Below, piece after piece: positions 8,263 to 16,816 of a DNA stretch of 64,000 nucleotides. This stretch comes from Achromobacter kerstersii (GTDB lineage Bacteria; Pseudomonadota; Gammaproteobacteria; Burkholderiales; Burkholderiaceae_B). Numbering within the stretch: position 1 is the first letter of the stretch; each line of letters opens with the position of its first letter. A program made the position numbers and the translations under genes. The stretch is from positions 1,178,001 to 1,242,000 of the forward strand of contig NZ_CADIJQ010000001.1 in the NCBI RefSeq assembly GCF_902859595.1, in the 5' to 3' direction. Under the pieces are notes generated by a model that was given only the letters and a program-made list of their open reading frames with translations, was not told the DNA's origin and made no database searches.

Positions 8263-10362
8263 GTGTCAACACCGCAACAGAAAGCACGCGTGGGGGTCGA
8301 TATCGGGGGCACCTTCACCGATGTGGCTCTTGAAATCGCCGGCAAGCTGTATTCAACAAAAGTTCTGACGGACTACGAAGCGCCCGAGCGCGCCATCGTC
8401 CAGGGGCTGCGCGACGTGGCCAAAGACGCCAGCATCGCCTTGTCGGACATCGGCATCATCATCCACGGCACCACGCTGGCCACCAACGCCCTGATCGAAC
8501 GGCGCGGCGCGCACACCGCCTTCATCACGACCGAAGGCTTTCGCGACGTGCTGGAAATGCGCTCGGAAAGCCGCTTCGAACAATATGACCTGGACATCAA
8601 GCTGCCCCCGGCGCTGATCGACAGGCGCGACCGCCTGACGCTGCGCGAACGCATCGACGCCGCGGGCGGTGTGCTGATCGCCCCGTCGGATGCCGACATG
8701 CAAGCACTGGCCGAGCAAATCGAAGCCGGCGGCTACGACAGCGTGGCCATCGGTTTCATCCACGCCTATGTGAACGACGCGCACGAACAGCGCATGCGCG
8801 AGGTGCTCAGCCGCCGCCTGCCGGATGTGTCGATTTCGATCTCGTCCGAAGTCTCGCCCCAGCTGCGTGAATTCGAACGCTTCAACACCGTCTGCGCCAA
8901 CGCTTACGTGCGCCCGCTGATGCAGTCCTATCTGGACCGGCTGGTGAGGAAGATTCATGAAGCCGGCGCCGATTGCCCCGTCTTCATCATGCACTCTGGC
9001 GGCGGCATCATTTCAGTGGACAGCGCATCGCGCTTTCCCGTGCGGCTGGTGGAATCCGGCCCCGCCGGCGGCGCGATTTTCGCGGCGCACATTGCCGCGC
9101 GCTACGCGCTGGATTCTGTGCTGTCCTTCGACATGGGCGGCACCACCGCCAAGATCTGCCTGATCGACGAGCAAACGCCCAAGACCGCCAACACGTTCGA
9201 AGTCGCGCGCACCTACCGCTTCAAGAAAGGCAGCGGCATGCCGATTTCCATTCCGGTTGTGGAAATGGTGGAGATTGGCGCGGGCGGCGGGTCGATTGCC
9301 GGGCTGGACGTCATGCGCCAAATTCGCGTCGGCCCGCATAGCGCAGGGTCCGAACCCGGCCCCGCCTGCTACCGCCGCGGCGGCAATCTGCCCACCGTCA
9401 CCGATGCCGACCTGCTGCTCGGCCGCCTGGACCCCGACAATTTCGCGGGCGGGTCGATCTCGCTATCCACCGAATTCGCCCAGACTGCGGTGCTGAATGA
9501 AGTCGCACAGCCGCTTGAACTCTCGGCGCAAGACGGCGCCTACGGCATTGCCGAAGTCGTTGACGAGAACATGAGCAACGCGGCGCGCGTGCACACCGTG
9601 GAAAGCGGCCGCGAAATTTCCAAGTACACAATGATCACCTTTGGCGGCGCAGGCCCGCTGCACGCAGCGCGCTTGTGCGAGAAAACCGGCATCGACCGCT
9701 TCCTGGTGCCGCCCGGCGCGGGCGTGGGCTCCGCCATTGGCTTTTTGCGTTCGCCGTTTGGCTATGAAAGCGTACGCAGCGCCAACTTCCGGCTGACCCG
9801 CTTTGATTGCGCCGCCGTCAACCACCTGCTGGCGCAATTGCAGGACGAAGCGATGACCTTCGCGCTGCAAGGCGATTCACGCGAGACGCCGGTTGTCGAA
9901 GCCAAGGTCTATATGCGCTATGTGGGCCAGGGCTGGGAAATTCCCGTGATGCTGCGCACGACGCAGTTCTCGGAGCAAGACGTGGCACAACTGCGTGACG
10001 ACTTCGAAGCCGCGTATACCCGCTACTTCGGGCGCCCAATTGACGGCCTGGATATCGAAGCCATCAGCTGGGCCGTCAAAGCCAGCTCGCCGCTGCCGCC
10101 CGTGCAGCGCCTGACGCTGGTCAAGGCCAATGCCGACGCGCCCGCCGTGGGGCAGCGCCGCATCTTTGACGCGAAGCTGCGCGAAATGGTCGATGCGGCC
10201 ATCGTCGAGCGCGAAGGCCTGGCGGCCGGCGCGCGTATCGCGGGGCCGGCGATTGTGGTGGAACGTGAAACGTCCACGCTGATCACGTCGTCTTTCGAAG
10301 CCATCGTCCAAGCCGACGGCTGCCTGCTCGTGTCGAGCAAGCGCGCCGCCGCCACCGCTTAA
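8263..10362 (+). CDS. Hydantoinase/oxoprolinase subunit A (HyuA)
   Basis: ATP-dependent hydantoinase/oxoprolinase A subunit of 699 residues. It starts with the actin-like phosphate loop GVDIGGTFTDVAL, has a second one (SFDMGGTTAKICLI) near residue 290, and the GGAGPLHAARLCE segment near 465. With HyuB, such enzymes open N-methylhydantoin, 5-oxoproline, carbamoyl-sarcosine-like or related cyclic amides using ATP. The GTG at 8263 is chosen since AGGAGA lies 6-8 bp upstream; an in-frame TTG at 8242 lies before that ribosome site. The gene leads a hyuA-hyuB-aminotransferase operon with only 10 bp to hyuB. The exact substrate is not readable; acetone carboxylase A is a related but less likely alternative because its third subunit gene is absent. 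Confidence 0.9.
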   Translation: MSTPQQKARVGVDIGGTFTDVALEIAGKLYSTKVLTDYEAPERAIVQGLRDVAKDASIALSDIGIIIHGTTLATNALIERRGAHTAFITTEGFRDVLEMRSESRFEQYDLDIKLPPALIDRRDRLTLRERIDAAGGVLIAPSDADMQALAEQIEAGGYDSVAIGFIHAYVNDAHEQRMREVLSRRLPDVSISISSEVSPQLREFERFNTVCANAYVRPLMQSYLDRLVRKIHEAGADCPVFIMHSGGGIISVDSASRFPVRLVESGPAGGAIFAAHIAARYALDSVLSFDMGGTTAKICLIDEQTPKTANTFEVARTYRFKKGSGMPISIPVVEMVEIGAGGGSIAGLDVMRQIRVGPHSAGSEPGPACYRRGGNLPTVTDADLLLGRLDPDNFAGGSISLSTEFAQTAVLNEVAQPLELSAQDGAYGIAEVVDENMSNAARVHTVESGREISKYTMITFGGAGPLHAARLCEKTGIDRFLVPPGAGVGSAIGFLRSPFGYESVRSANFRLTRFDCAAVNHLLAQLQDEAMTFALQGDSRETPVVEAKVYMRYVGQGWEIPVMLRTTQFSEQDVAQLRDDFEAAYTRYFGRPIDGLDIEAISWAVKASSPLPPVQRLTLVKANADAPAVGQRRIFDAKLREMVDAAIVEREGLAAGARIAGPAIVVERETSTLITSSFEAIVQADGCLLVSSKRAAATA

Positions 10363-10372
10363 GGAGCCGGCC

Positions 10373-12055
10373 ATGAGCACCGACAACCTGAAGAACATCC
10401 ACATGCAAGTCATGTGGAACCGCCTGATCTCGGTCGTGGAAGAACAAGCCCTGGCGCTGATCCGCACCGCATTCAGCACCAGCGTGCGCGAAGCGGGTGA
10501 CTTGTCCGCGGGCATTTTCGACCAACAGGGGCGCATGCTGGCCCAGGCCGTCACTGGCACGCCGGGCCACGTCAACACGATGGCCGACGCCGTGCCCACC
10601 TTCATTGCCGACATCGGCCCGGAGAACATCTTCGAAGGCGACGTCTACCTGACCAACGACCCCTGGAAAGGCACAGGCCACCTGCACGACTTCACCGTCG
10701 TCACGCCGTCGTTTCGTGACGGACAGCTGATTGGCTACTTCGCCGCCACGGCGCACGTGGTCGACGTGGGCGGACGCGGCTTCGGCCCGGATGCGCGCGA
10801 AGTCTACGAGGAAGGCATTTGCGTGCCGATCATGAAGTTCGCCGTGCGTGGCGACATCAATCGCGATCTGGTCAACATTCTGCGCAACAACGTGCGCGAA
10901 TCCGACAAGGTGGTGGGCGACCTGTACGCCCTGGCCGCGTGCAACGACACCGGCCATCGCCGCCTGATGGAGATGATGGACGAGTTCGAGCTGAGCGATC
11001 TGGAAGGCATCGGCGGCTTCATCCTGGAACGCAGTCTGGCCGCCACACTGGAACGCATCGCGGCGCTGCCGCGCGGCAAGTACAAAAACGAAATGACCTT
11101 GGACGGCTACGACCAGCCGGTGACGTTGAAGGTGGAACTGGAGGTAGGCAGCGACGGCCTGCTGGCTGATTTTGCCGGCACGTCGCCCGCCAGCACGTAT
11201 GGCATCAACGTGCCGCTGGCCTACGCCAAGGCCTACGCGTGCTACGGCTTGAAATGCGTGATTGCCCCCGAGGTGCCCAACAACACCGCATCGCTCGCGC
11301 CGTTCTCGGTGGCCGCCCCCGAAGGTTGCATCTTGAATGCGCAGCGCCCCAGCCCGGTCGCCGTGCGCCACGTGCTGGGCCACTTTGTGCCCGATCTGGT
11401 ACTGGGCGCCCTGCACCACTTCCTGCCGGAACGCATACCCGCCGAGGGCTCGGGCGCGCTGTGGAACCTGCACGTCAGTGCGCGCCCCGCACAAGCCGAT
11501 TCTGGTTTGCCTCCCGCCGAAATCCTGATGTTCAACAGCGGCGGCACGGGCGCACGCCCGACGCTGGACGGCCTGTCGTCCACCGCGTTTCCCAGCGGCG
11601 TGCACGCCATGTCGGCCGAAGCCACCGAACAGACCGGCCCGATTGTCGTCTGGCGCAAGGAACTGCGTGAACACTCCAGCGGCGCCGGCCAATACCGCGG
11701 CGGCTTGGGCCAGGTGATGGAATTGGGCCCACGCGAAGGCTACGTCTTCCGCTTCAACGCCATGTTCGACCGCATCGGCAACCCCGCACGCGGCCGCGCC
11801 GGCGGCTTGTCAGGCGAACCGGGCAAGGTGTCGCTGAGCGACGGCACGGTGTTGCGCGGCAAAGGCACGCAGCATGTGCCGCCCGGCGAGCGCCTGGTGC
11901 TGGAACTTCCTGGCGGAGGCGGCTTCGGCGCGCCCGCCAAGCGGGACCGAGATGCGTTGCGCCATGACCTGGCCAATGGCTACATCGACGAAGCGGGCCT
12001 GCTGAAGCACTACGGCTTGACGCCCGAACAGCTCAACACCGAGGCAACCCAATGA
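10373..12055 (+). CDS. Hydantoinase/oxoprolinase subunit B (HyuB)
   Basis: Partner subunit of the HyuA-like ATPase, 560 residues. It shows the HyuB landmarks: the N-terminal region around REAGDLSAGIFDQQGRMLAQ, the metal-site motif LTNDPWKGTGHLHDFTVV, the HVVDVGGRGFGP loop, and the glycine-rich C-terminus LELPGGGGFGAP. An AAGGAG ribosome site lies just before the ATG at 10373. The stop overlaps the start of the aminotransferase gene by four bases (ATGA), indicating translational coupling. Sequence style differs from the HyuB half of the fused protein at 16817-20443, so the two are distant paralogues rather than a recent copy. Confidence 0.9.
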   Translation: MSTDNLKNIHMQVMWNRLISVVEEQALALIRTAFSTSVREAGDLSAGIFDQQGRMLAQAVTGTPGHVNTMADAVPTFIADIGPENIFEGDVYLTNDPWKGTGHLHDFTVVTPSFRDGQLIGYFAATAHVVDVGGRGFGPDAREVYEEGICVPIMKFAVRGDINRDLVNILRNNVRESDKVVGDLYALAACNDTGHRRLMEMMDEFELSDLEGIGGFILERSLAATLERIAALPRGKYKNEMTLDGYDQPVTLKVELEVGSDGLLADFAGTSPASTYGINVPLAYAKAYACYGLKCVIAPEVPNNTASLAPFSVAAPEGCILNAQRPSPVAVRHVLGHFVPDLVLGALHHFLPERIPAEGSGALWNLHVSARPAQADSGLPPAEILMFNSGGTGARPTLDGLSSTAFPSGVHAMSAEATEQTGPIVVWRKELREHSSGAGQYRGGLGQVMELGPREGYVFRFNAMFDRIGNPARGRAGGLSGEPGKVSLSDGTVLRGKGTQHVPPGERLVLELPGGGGFGAPAKRDRDALRHDLANGYIDEAGLLKHYGLTPEQLNTEATQ

Positions 12056-13263
12056 AGTATGAGAATCAACGAACCCGGGATCTGCCGACCTCGCCCAGCA
12101 TGGCGGTGTCGGCGCGGGCCCGCGCGCTACGCGCGGAAGGCCGCAAGATCATCGACTTAAGCGTCGGCGAACCCGACTTCAACACGCCAGACCACATTCA
12201 GCACGCCGCCACCGAGGCCATGCGCCAGGGCTGGACGCGCTATACCGTGCCTGCCGGCAGCCCGGAGCTGCGCGCCGCCATCGTCCGCAAGTTCAAGCGG
12301 GAAAACGGGCTGGACTATGCGGCGGATGAAATCACGGTGGCCAATGGCGCCAAGCAACTGCTGTTCAACGCCTGGCTCGCCACCTTGGAAGCCGGCGACG
12401 AAGTCGTGATTCCCGCGCCGTACTGGGTGTCGTACAGCGACATGGTCAGCCTGCACGGCGGCGTGCCCGTCGTGCTGCCCTGCCCGCCTTCGCAAGGCTT
12501 CAAGCTGACGCCCGCCCAATTGGAAGCGGCCATCACGCCGCGCACGCGCTGGTTCATTCTGAATTCGCCGTGCAACCCGACGGGCGCGCTGTATAGCGAA
12601 GCCGAGCTGCAAGCGCTGGGCCGCGTGCTGGATGCGCACCCGGACGTGCTGATCATCTCTGACGAGATCTATGAGCACGTGCTGTTAAGCGATGCGCCCT
12701 TCGTGTCGTTCGGAAAAGCATGCCCGCAATTGCGCGAGCGGCTGCTGATCATCAACGGGGTGTCCAAAGCCTACGCGATGACCGGCTGGCGTTTAGGCTA
12801 TGCGGCCGGGCCGCGCGGGCTGATCGCGGCGTTGAACAAGCTGGAGTCGCAAAGCACCACCAGCGCCAGCGGCGTGTCGCAAGCCGCGGCCATCCAGGCG
12901 CTGGACGGCCCGCAGGACTTCGTCACCACCAGCCGTGCAGAATATCAGGCGCGCGGCGAACTGACCGTTGCGGGGCTGCGCCGTATCAACGGGCTGACGC
13001 TGGCGCAGGCGCCGCTGGGCGCGTTCTATGCGTATCCCGAATGTTCGGCCCTGATCGGCAAAAAGACGCCTGACGGCAAGGTGCTGCACACGGATGTGGA
13101 CGTGGCGACGTATCTGCTGGAAAGCGGTGGCGTGGCGGTGGTGCCGGGCGCGGCGTTCGGCATGTCGCCCTACTTCCGCCTGTCGTTCGCCGCCAGCCGT
13201 GAAGCCTTATCCGAGGCGTTGGCGGCCATCGAAACGGCGGTGAAGGCGTTGCAGCCTGCCTGA
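12052..13263 (+). CDS. Pyridoxal-phosphate aminotransferase, class I/II (AspC-like)
   Basis: The 403-residue protein is a fold-type I aminotransferase of the aspartate/aromatic subgroup found in alpha- and betaproteobacteria. Visible landmarks are SVGEPDFNTPDHI near the N-terminus, YWVSYSDM, NSPCNPTGALYS, DEIYEHV, and the PLP lysine K239 in GVSKAYAMTGWRLGYA; the carboxylate-binding arginine is in YFRLSFA near the C-terminus. It overlaps hyuB by ATGA, so it is the third step of the hyu operon. A reasonable reading is that the HyuAB product is an amino acid or keto acid that this enzyme transaminates; the substrate itself is unknown. Confidence 0.92.
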   Translation: MKYENQRTRDLPTSPSMAVSARARALRAEGRKIIDLSVGEPDFNTPDHIQHAATEAMRQGWTRYTVPAGSPELRAAIVRKFKRENGLDYAADEITVANGAKQLLFNAWLATLEAGDEVVIPAPYWVSYSDMVSLHGGVPVVLPCPPSQGFKLTPAQLEAAITPRTRWFILNSPCNPTGALYSEAELQALGRVLDAHPDVLIISDEIYEHVLLSDAPFVSFGKACPQLRERLLIINGVSKAYAMTGWRLGYAAGPRGLIAALNKLESQSTTSASGVSQAAAIQALDGPQDFVTTSRAEYQARGELTVAGLRRINGLTLAQAPLGAFYAYPECSALIGKKTPDGKVLHTDVDVATYLLESGGVAVVPGAAFGMSPYFRLSFAASREALSEALAAIETAVKALQPA

Positions 13264-13287
13264 CGCGCATCGTCGCGGCCCTCAGGC

Positions 13288-13322
13288 AAAAGCCCTGTAT
13301 CCATCGAGATACAGGGCTTTTT
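13288..13322. terminator. Bidirectional terminator between hyu operon and ABC operon
   Basis: A 14-bp stem, AAAAGCCCTGTATC (13288-13301) and GATACAGGGCTTTT (13308-13321), encloses a six-base loop and ends in T-runs on both strands. It separates two convergent operons. Confidence 0.92.
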
Positions 13323-13338
13323 CATGTGCGCGAGCGCA

Positions 13339-14067
13339 TCACTTCACGTGTTGCAGGAAATCCTTCAAGCGCTGGCTGGGCGGATTGCTAAGCAGTTCGG
13401 CGGGCGGGCCATCGTGCGCAATCTTGCCCGCATCGATAAAGATCAAGCGGCTGCCCACCTTGCGGGCAAATTCCATTTCATGCGTGACGACGACCATCGT
13501 CATGCCTTCTTCCGCCAGGTCGCGCATCACCTTCAGCACTTCGTGGCGCAGCTCCGGGTCCAGCGCCGACGTGGGTTCATCGAACAGCATCAGTTTGGGC
13601 TTGATGGCCAGCGCCCGGGCAATGGCCACGCGCTGCTGCTGCCCGCCGGAAAGTTCGGCCGGATAGTGGTTCATGCGTTCGGCCAAGCCCACCTTGTTCA
13701 GCAGCGCCTTGGCCAGCTCGCGGGATTCGTCGCGCCCTTGTCCGCGCGTGTGCACGGGGCCGAACATGACGTTTTCCAGCGCGGTCATCTGCGGAAACAG
13801 GTTGAACTGCTGAAACACCATGCCCGCTTCACGGCGGATCTCGCGCACTTGCGCGGCATCGCCCTTGACGCTCAGGCCGTCGACCAGCAAGTCGCCATCA
13901 TTGATGGTTTCCAGCACGTTGATGCAACGCAGGAAGGTGGATTTGCCGGACCCCGAGGGGCCGACCACCACCACGACTTCGCCCGCATCGATGTTCAGCG
14001 AGATGCCGTTCAGCACCATGGACTCGCCGAAGTGCTTGGTGACGTTGTGAAATTCAACCATGCTCAT
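13339..14067 (-). CDS. Polar amino-acid ABC transporter ATP-binding protein (GlnQ-like)
   Basis: ATPase of a polar amino-acid importer, 242 residues. Walker A is GPSGSGKST, the Q-loop region is MVFQQFNLFPQMTALENV, the signature is LSGGQQQRVAIARALA and Walker B is LMLFDEPTSALDPE, followed by the H-loop THEMEFAR. The form FDEPTSALDPELRHEVL is characteristic of the GlnQ/HisP group. It overlaps the permease gene by four bases, and the operon order on the minus strand is binding protein, permease, ATPase. Substrate likely an amino acid such as glutamine, glutamate or a cyclic derivative; only the class is supported. Confidence 0.93.
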   Translation of the reverse strand: MSMVEFHNVTKHFGESMVLNGISLNIDAGEVVVVVGPSGSGKSTFLRCINVLETINDGDLLVDGLSVKGDAAQVREIRREAGMVFQQFNLFPQMTALENVMFGPVHTRGQGRDESRELAKALLNKVGLAERMNHYPAELSGGQQQRVAIARALAIKPKLMLFDEPTSALDPELRHEVLKVMRDLAEEGMTMVVVTHEMEFARKVGSRLIFIDAGKIAHDGPPAELLSNPPSQRLKDFLQHVK

Positions 14068-14720
14068 AGTATGCGCATCCTCTTTTCCACCAGGTGCAGG
14101 CTCAACGCCATCAGCCCCGTCAGGATCAGGTAGATGATCGCGACAGCGGACCAGATTTCAACGGCGCGAAAGTTGCTGGCCATGATTTCCTGGCCCTGAC
14201 GCGTCAGCTCGGCCACGCCGATCACGATGAACAGCGAGGAATCTTTCAGGCTGATGATGCACTGGTTGCCCAGCGGCGGGATCATGCGGCGAAACGCCAC
14301 CGGCCCGATGATGTGGAACAGGATCTTGTGAAAGGGAAGCCCCATCGCCTGCCCGGCTTCCTTCAAGCCCTTGTGCACGGACAGCAGCGCGCCGCGCACG
14401 ATTTCGGAAATGTAGGCGCCCGAATTGATGATGAGGGTAACGATGGCGGCCCATTCCGCATCCACGCGTATGTTGGCCAAGAGCGGCAAGGCGAAGTAGA
14501 TGAACATCACCTGCACGACGATCGGAGTGCCACGGATGATCGCCACATAGACCTGCGCGATGCCCGACAAGATGGGGTGCCCGTAAGCGCGAGTGACGCC
14601 CGACAGCGCCCCCAATAGAAAGCCGCCGAACAAACCCCAGAACGTGATCTTGATGGTCATCAGCGTACCCTCAAGCAGATTGGGTAACGCGCCTTCAATA
14701 ACGGTCCAGTCAAACTCCAC
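14064..14720 (-). CDS. Polar amino-acid ABC transporter permease
   Basis: Inner-membrane subunit of 218 residues with about five helices and the EAA loop LKEAGQAMGLPFHKILFHIIGP, which docks onto the ATPase. The N-terminus (EFDWTVIEGALPNLLEGTLMTI) is typical of HisMQ/GlnP-type permeases. I use GTG at 14720, preceded by AGGGGG at good spacing; the frame runs on upstream to 14768 without a ribosome site. A single permease gene suggests a homodimer. The stop overlaps the ATPase start (ATGA). Confidence 0.92.
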   Translation of the reverse strand: MEFDWTVIEGALPNLLEGTLMTIKITFWGLFGGFLLGALSGVTRAYGHPILSGIAQVYVAIIRGTPIVVQVMFIYFALPLLANIRVDAEWAAIVTLIINSGAYISEIVRGALLSVHKGLKEAGQAMGLPFHKILFHIIGPVAFRRMIPPLGNQCIISLKDSSLFIVIGVAELTRQGQEIMASNFRAVEIWSAVAIIYLILTGLMALSLHLVEKRMRIL

Positions 14721-14803
14721 GATTCCCCCTCTGGCGCCATTGCGCCTTGCAATGGCGGGACCGTCCACCGGACGGCCCCGAATGCACAGCAGAATCCGTC
14801 AGC

Positions 14804-15556
14804 TTACGGCTTCTTGCCGAACCACTTTTCGTAGATGGCGTCGTACTGGCCGTTGGCCTTCAGGGTGGCCAGCGCCTTGTTCACTTGCGGAACGAGTTCG
14901 CTGCCCTTGGGGAAAGCGATGCCGTAGAAGTCGCCGCTCTTGACCGAGCCCACCACCTTCACGCGGCCCTTGCCCGCCGTATTGGCGTAGTACTGGACGT
15001 TGGGCGTGTCGTGCACGGCGGCATCGACGCGGCCGGTGGCCAGTTCAAGGTAGGCGTTGTCGATGTTCGGGAACAGCTTGAGCTTGGCGTCCGGCACCTG
15101 GGCCTTCAGGAAGTCGACCGTGGCGGTGCCGGTCTTGACGGCGACCGTCTTGCCGGAGAGCGACTTGGCGTCTTTGATGTCGGTGTTCTTGTCGCCGACC
15201 AGAATGGCCAGCCCGCTTTCGTAGTACGGGTCAGAGAAGTCGATGACCTTCTTGCGGTCGTCGCGAATCGTGATGCCCGCCAGCGCGGCGTCGATGTTCT
15301 TCGTTTGCAGGCCGGGGATGATGCCGTTGAAGTCCATCGGCTGAAGCTTGTACTTCAGGTTGAGTTCCTTGGCGACCGCTGCCCAGAGATCAATGTCGAA
15401 CCCCACATAGGTATTACCCTGCTTGAATTCGAACGGCACGAAAGCGGTATCGGTGGCCACCACCAATTCCTTGCCTTGGGCCTGGGCGCCGGAGGCGGCG
15501 CCAAACATGGCCACGGACAGGCCGACCAAGGCGGCGGCGACTTTACGTTTGATCAT
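14804..15556 (-). CDS. Polar amino-acid ABC transporter substrate-binding protein
   Basis: Periplasmic receptor of the SBP_bac_3 family, 250 residues including a signal peptide ([20 protein letters not shown].. to AQA). Family landmarks are [25 protein letters not shown], the [19 protein letters not shown] stretch, and [19 protein letters not shown], the latter typical of glutamine/histidine-type receptors. AGGAGAG precedes the ATG at 15556; an in-frame extension to 15895 is spurious since it precedes the signal peptide. First gene of the three-gene uptake operon, with 83 bp to the permease. Confidence 0.93.
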   Translation of the reverse strand: MIKRKVAAALVGLSVAMFGAASGAQAQGKELVVATDTAFVPFEFKQGNTYVGFDIDLWAAVAKELNLKYKLQPMDFNGIIPGLQTKNIDAALAGITIRDDRKKVIDFSDPYYESGLAILVGDKNTDIKDAKSLSGKTVAVKTGTATVDFLKAQVPDAKLKLFPNIDNAYLELATGRVDAAVHDTPNVQYYANTAGKGRVKVVGSVKSGDFYGIAFPKGSELVPQVNKALATLKANGQYDAIYEKWFGKKP

Positions 15557-15724
15557 GAAACTCTCCTCTTGGGGACCGTCCGGCACCCCGGGGTTGTTGT
15601 AGGGGCATGATTCCTGGGTTGCGCCGGGGTCTCCGGTGCAACTTACTGGCGATCTTACTGCATCCGTCCCCACCCGGCAGAGCTTAGAAAAATTACAATC
15701 CCCATGACACCCCGGAGAATCCCC

Positions 15725-16759
15725 ATGCCCTACAAATATGTACGCATTGCCGGAAACCGGCGTCAGGTGGGTCAGGCGCTGGGCAAGTTGGCGCGGCCGC
15801 TGATGTCGGTGTATTTGAATCAAAGCAGCACGTGGGATGCGTTGCGCCGCTGGCGCGGCCACCCTTATGTGGCCGAACTGGGCCAGCAGGCGCAAGCCGC
15901 GCTGCCAGAGATCTGGGAAGAACTCGAAGGGCTGGCCGACGGCTTACGCATGCCGATCGAAGACGTGCTGCTGTGGAATTGCCGGGGCGACTTGCTGCAC
16001 AGCACCACAGACGGCTGCACCACCGTGGCATTGAAAGCGGCGGATGGCTCCCGCTGGATTGGCCACAACGAAGACGGCGACCCGTATCTGTATGGCCGCT
16101 GCCACCTGGTGGACGTGGCGCTGGAAGACGGACCCGGCTATCTCAGCTTCTATTACCCGGGCTCATTACCCGGCCATACGTTCGGCGCCAACCGCGCCGG
16201 TCTCGTTCAAACCATCAACAACCTGCGCACGCGGCAACGCCATCCCGGCGTGCCGCGTATGTTTTTGGCGCGCGCGGTGTTGGACTGCACGACGCTGGAT
16301 CAGGCGATTTCGCTATTGCAGGATCTGCCACATTCAGGGGGGTTTCATCACACCTTGGGCAGCGCGACAGAGCCCCGATTGATCAGCGCTGAAGTCACGC
16401 CCGGCAGTGTGTCGGTGCTGGAAATCGGCACGCGGTATGGGCATGCGAACCACATGGTGCATGGCAAGACCCGGGGGCAAGCGCAGATCATCACCGAATC
16501 GTCGCGTGAGCGGCAGAACCGGATCGAAGGGATCGTAGACGGGTGGTCGCCCGAAACGGGAAGCAGCGATTTGCTGGCGGCGCTGCACGATAAGTTGGGC
16601 GCGTTGCCCATCTTGCGTACGGACGAGAAGGACCCCGACGGCGAAAACACGCTGGCGACGGCGGTGTTCGAGATTCGGGATGAGGAAGTGACCTTGCGGG
16701 TATATGACCGCAAGACCATGGCCGATATCGCGCTGGATGTGATGTCGGACCCGGATTGA
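15725..16759 (+). CDS. C45-family autoproteolytic Ntn hydrolase/acyltransferase
   Basis: The 344-residue protein resembles acyl-coenzyme A:6-aminopenicillanic-acid acyltransferase-type hydrolases (peptidase family C45). These Ntn enzymes cut themselves before a cysteine that becomes the nucleophile; the likely site is Cys98 in [11 protein letters not shown]. Supporting segments are GHNEDGDPY and [19 protein letters not shown]. Bacterial members usually hydrolyse amide bonds of N-acyl amino acids or small peptides; no signal peptide is seen. ATG 15725 is preceded by GGAGA, so it is preferred over the in-frame ATG at 15704. It is divergent from the amino-acid ABC operon, convergent with the fused oxoprolinase, and ends at a hairpin. 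Confidence 0.82.
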   Translation: MPYKYVRIAGNRRQVGQALGKLARPLMSVYLNQSSTWDALRRWRGHPYVAELGQQAQAALPEIWEELEGLADGLRMPIEDVLLWNCRGDLLHSTTDGCTTVALKAADGSRWIGHNEDGDPYLYGRCHLVDVALEDGPGYLSFYYPGSLPGHTFGANRAGLVQTINNLRTRQRHPGVPRMFLARAVLDCTTLDQAISLLQDLPHSGGFHHTLGSATEPRLISAEVTPGSVSVLEIGTRYGHANHMVHGKTRGQAQIITESSRERQNRIEGIVDGWSPETGSSDLLAALHDKLGALPILRTDEKDPDGENTLATAVFEIRDEEVTLRVYDRKTMADIALDVMSDPD

Positions 16760-16788
16760 AAAGGCCCGCCTGATCAGACGGGCCTTTT
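16759..16788. terminator. Bidirectional terminator between C45 hydrolase and fused oxoprolinase
   Basis: Arms AAAAGGCCCG (16759-16768) and CGGGCCTTTT (16779-16788) form a perfect 10-bp stem with T-runs on both strands. The first arm overlaps the stop codon of the C45 gene. Confidence 0.88.
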
Positions 16789-16816
16789 GGATGATGACCG
16801 CAAGCGACTGCGCGGA

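Noticed and set aside
10283-11692. Open frame of 469 codons antisense to hyuB
   Set aside because: Shadow of a high-GC gene; no motif and it crosses the hyuA-hyuB boundary.
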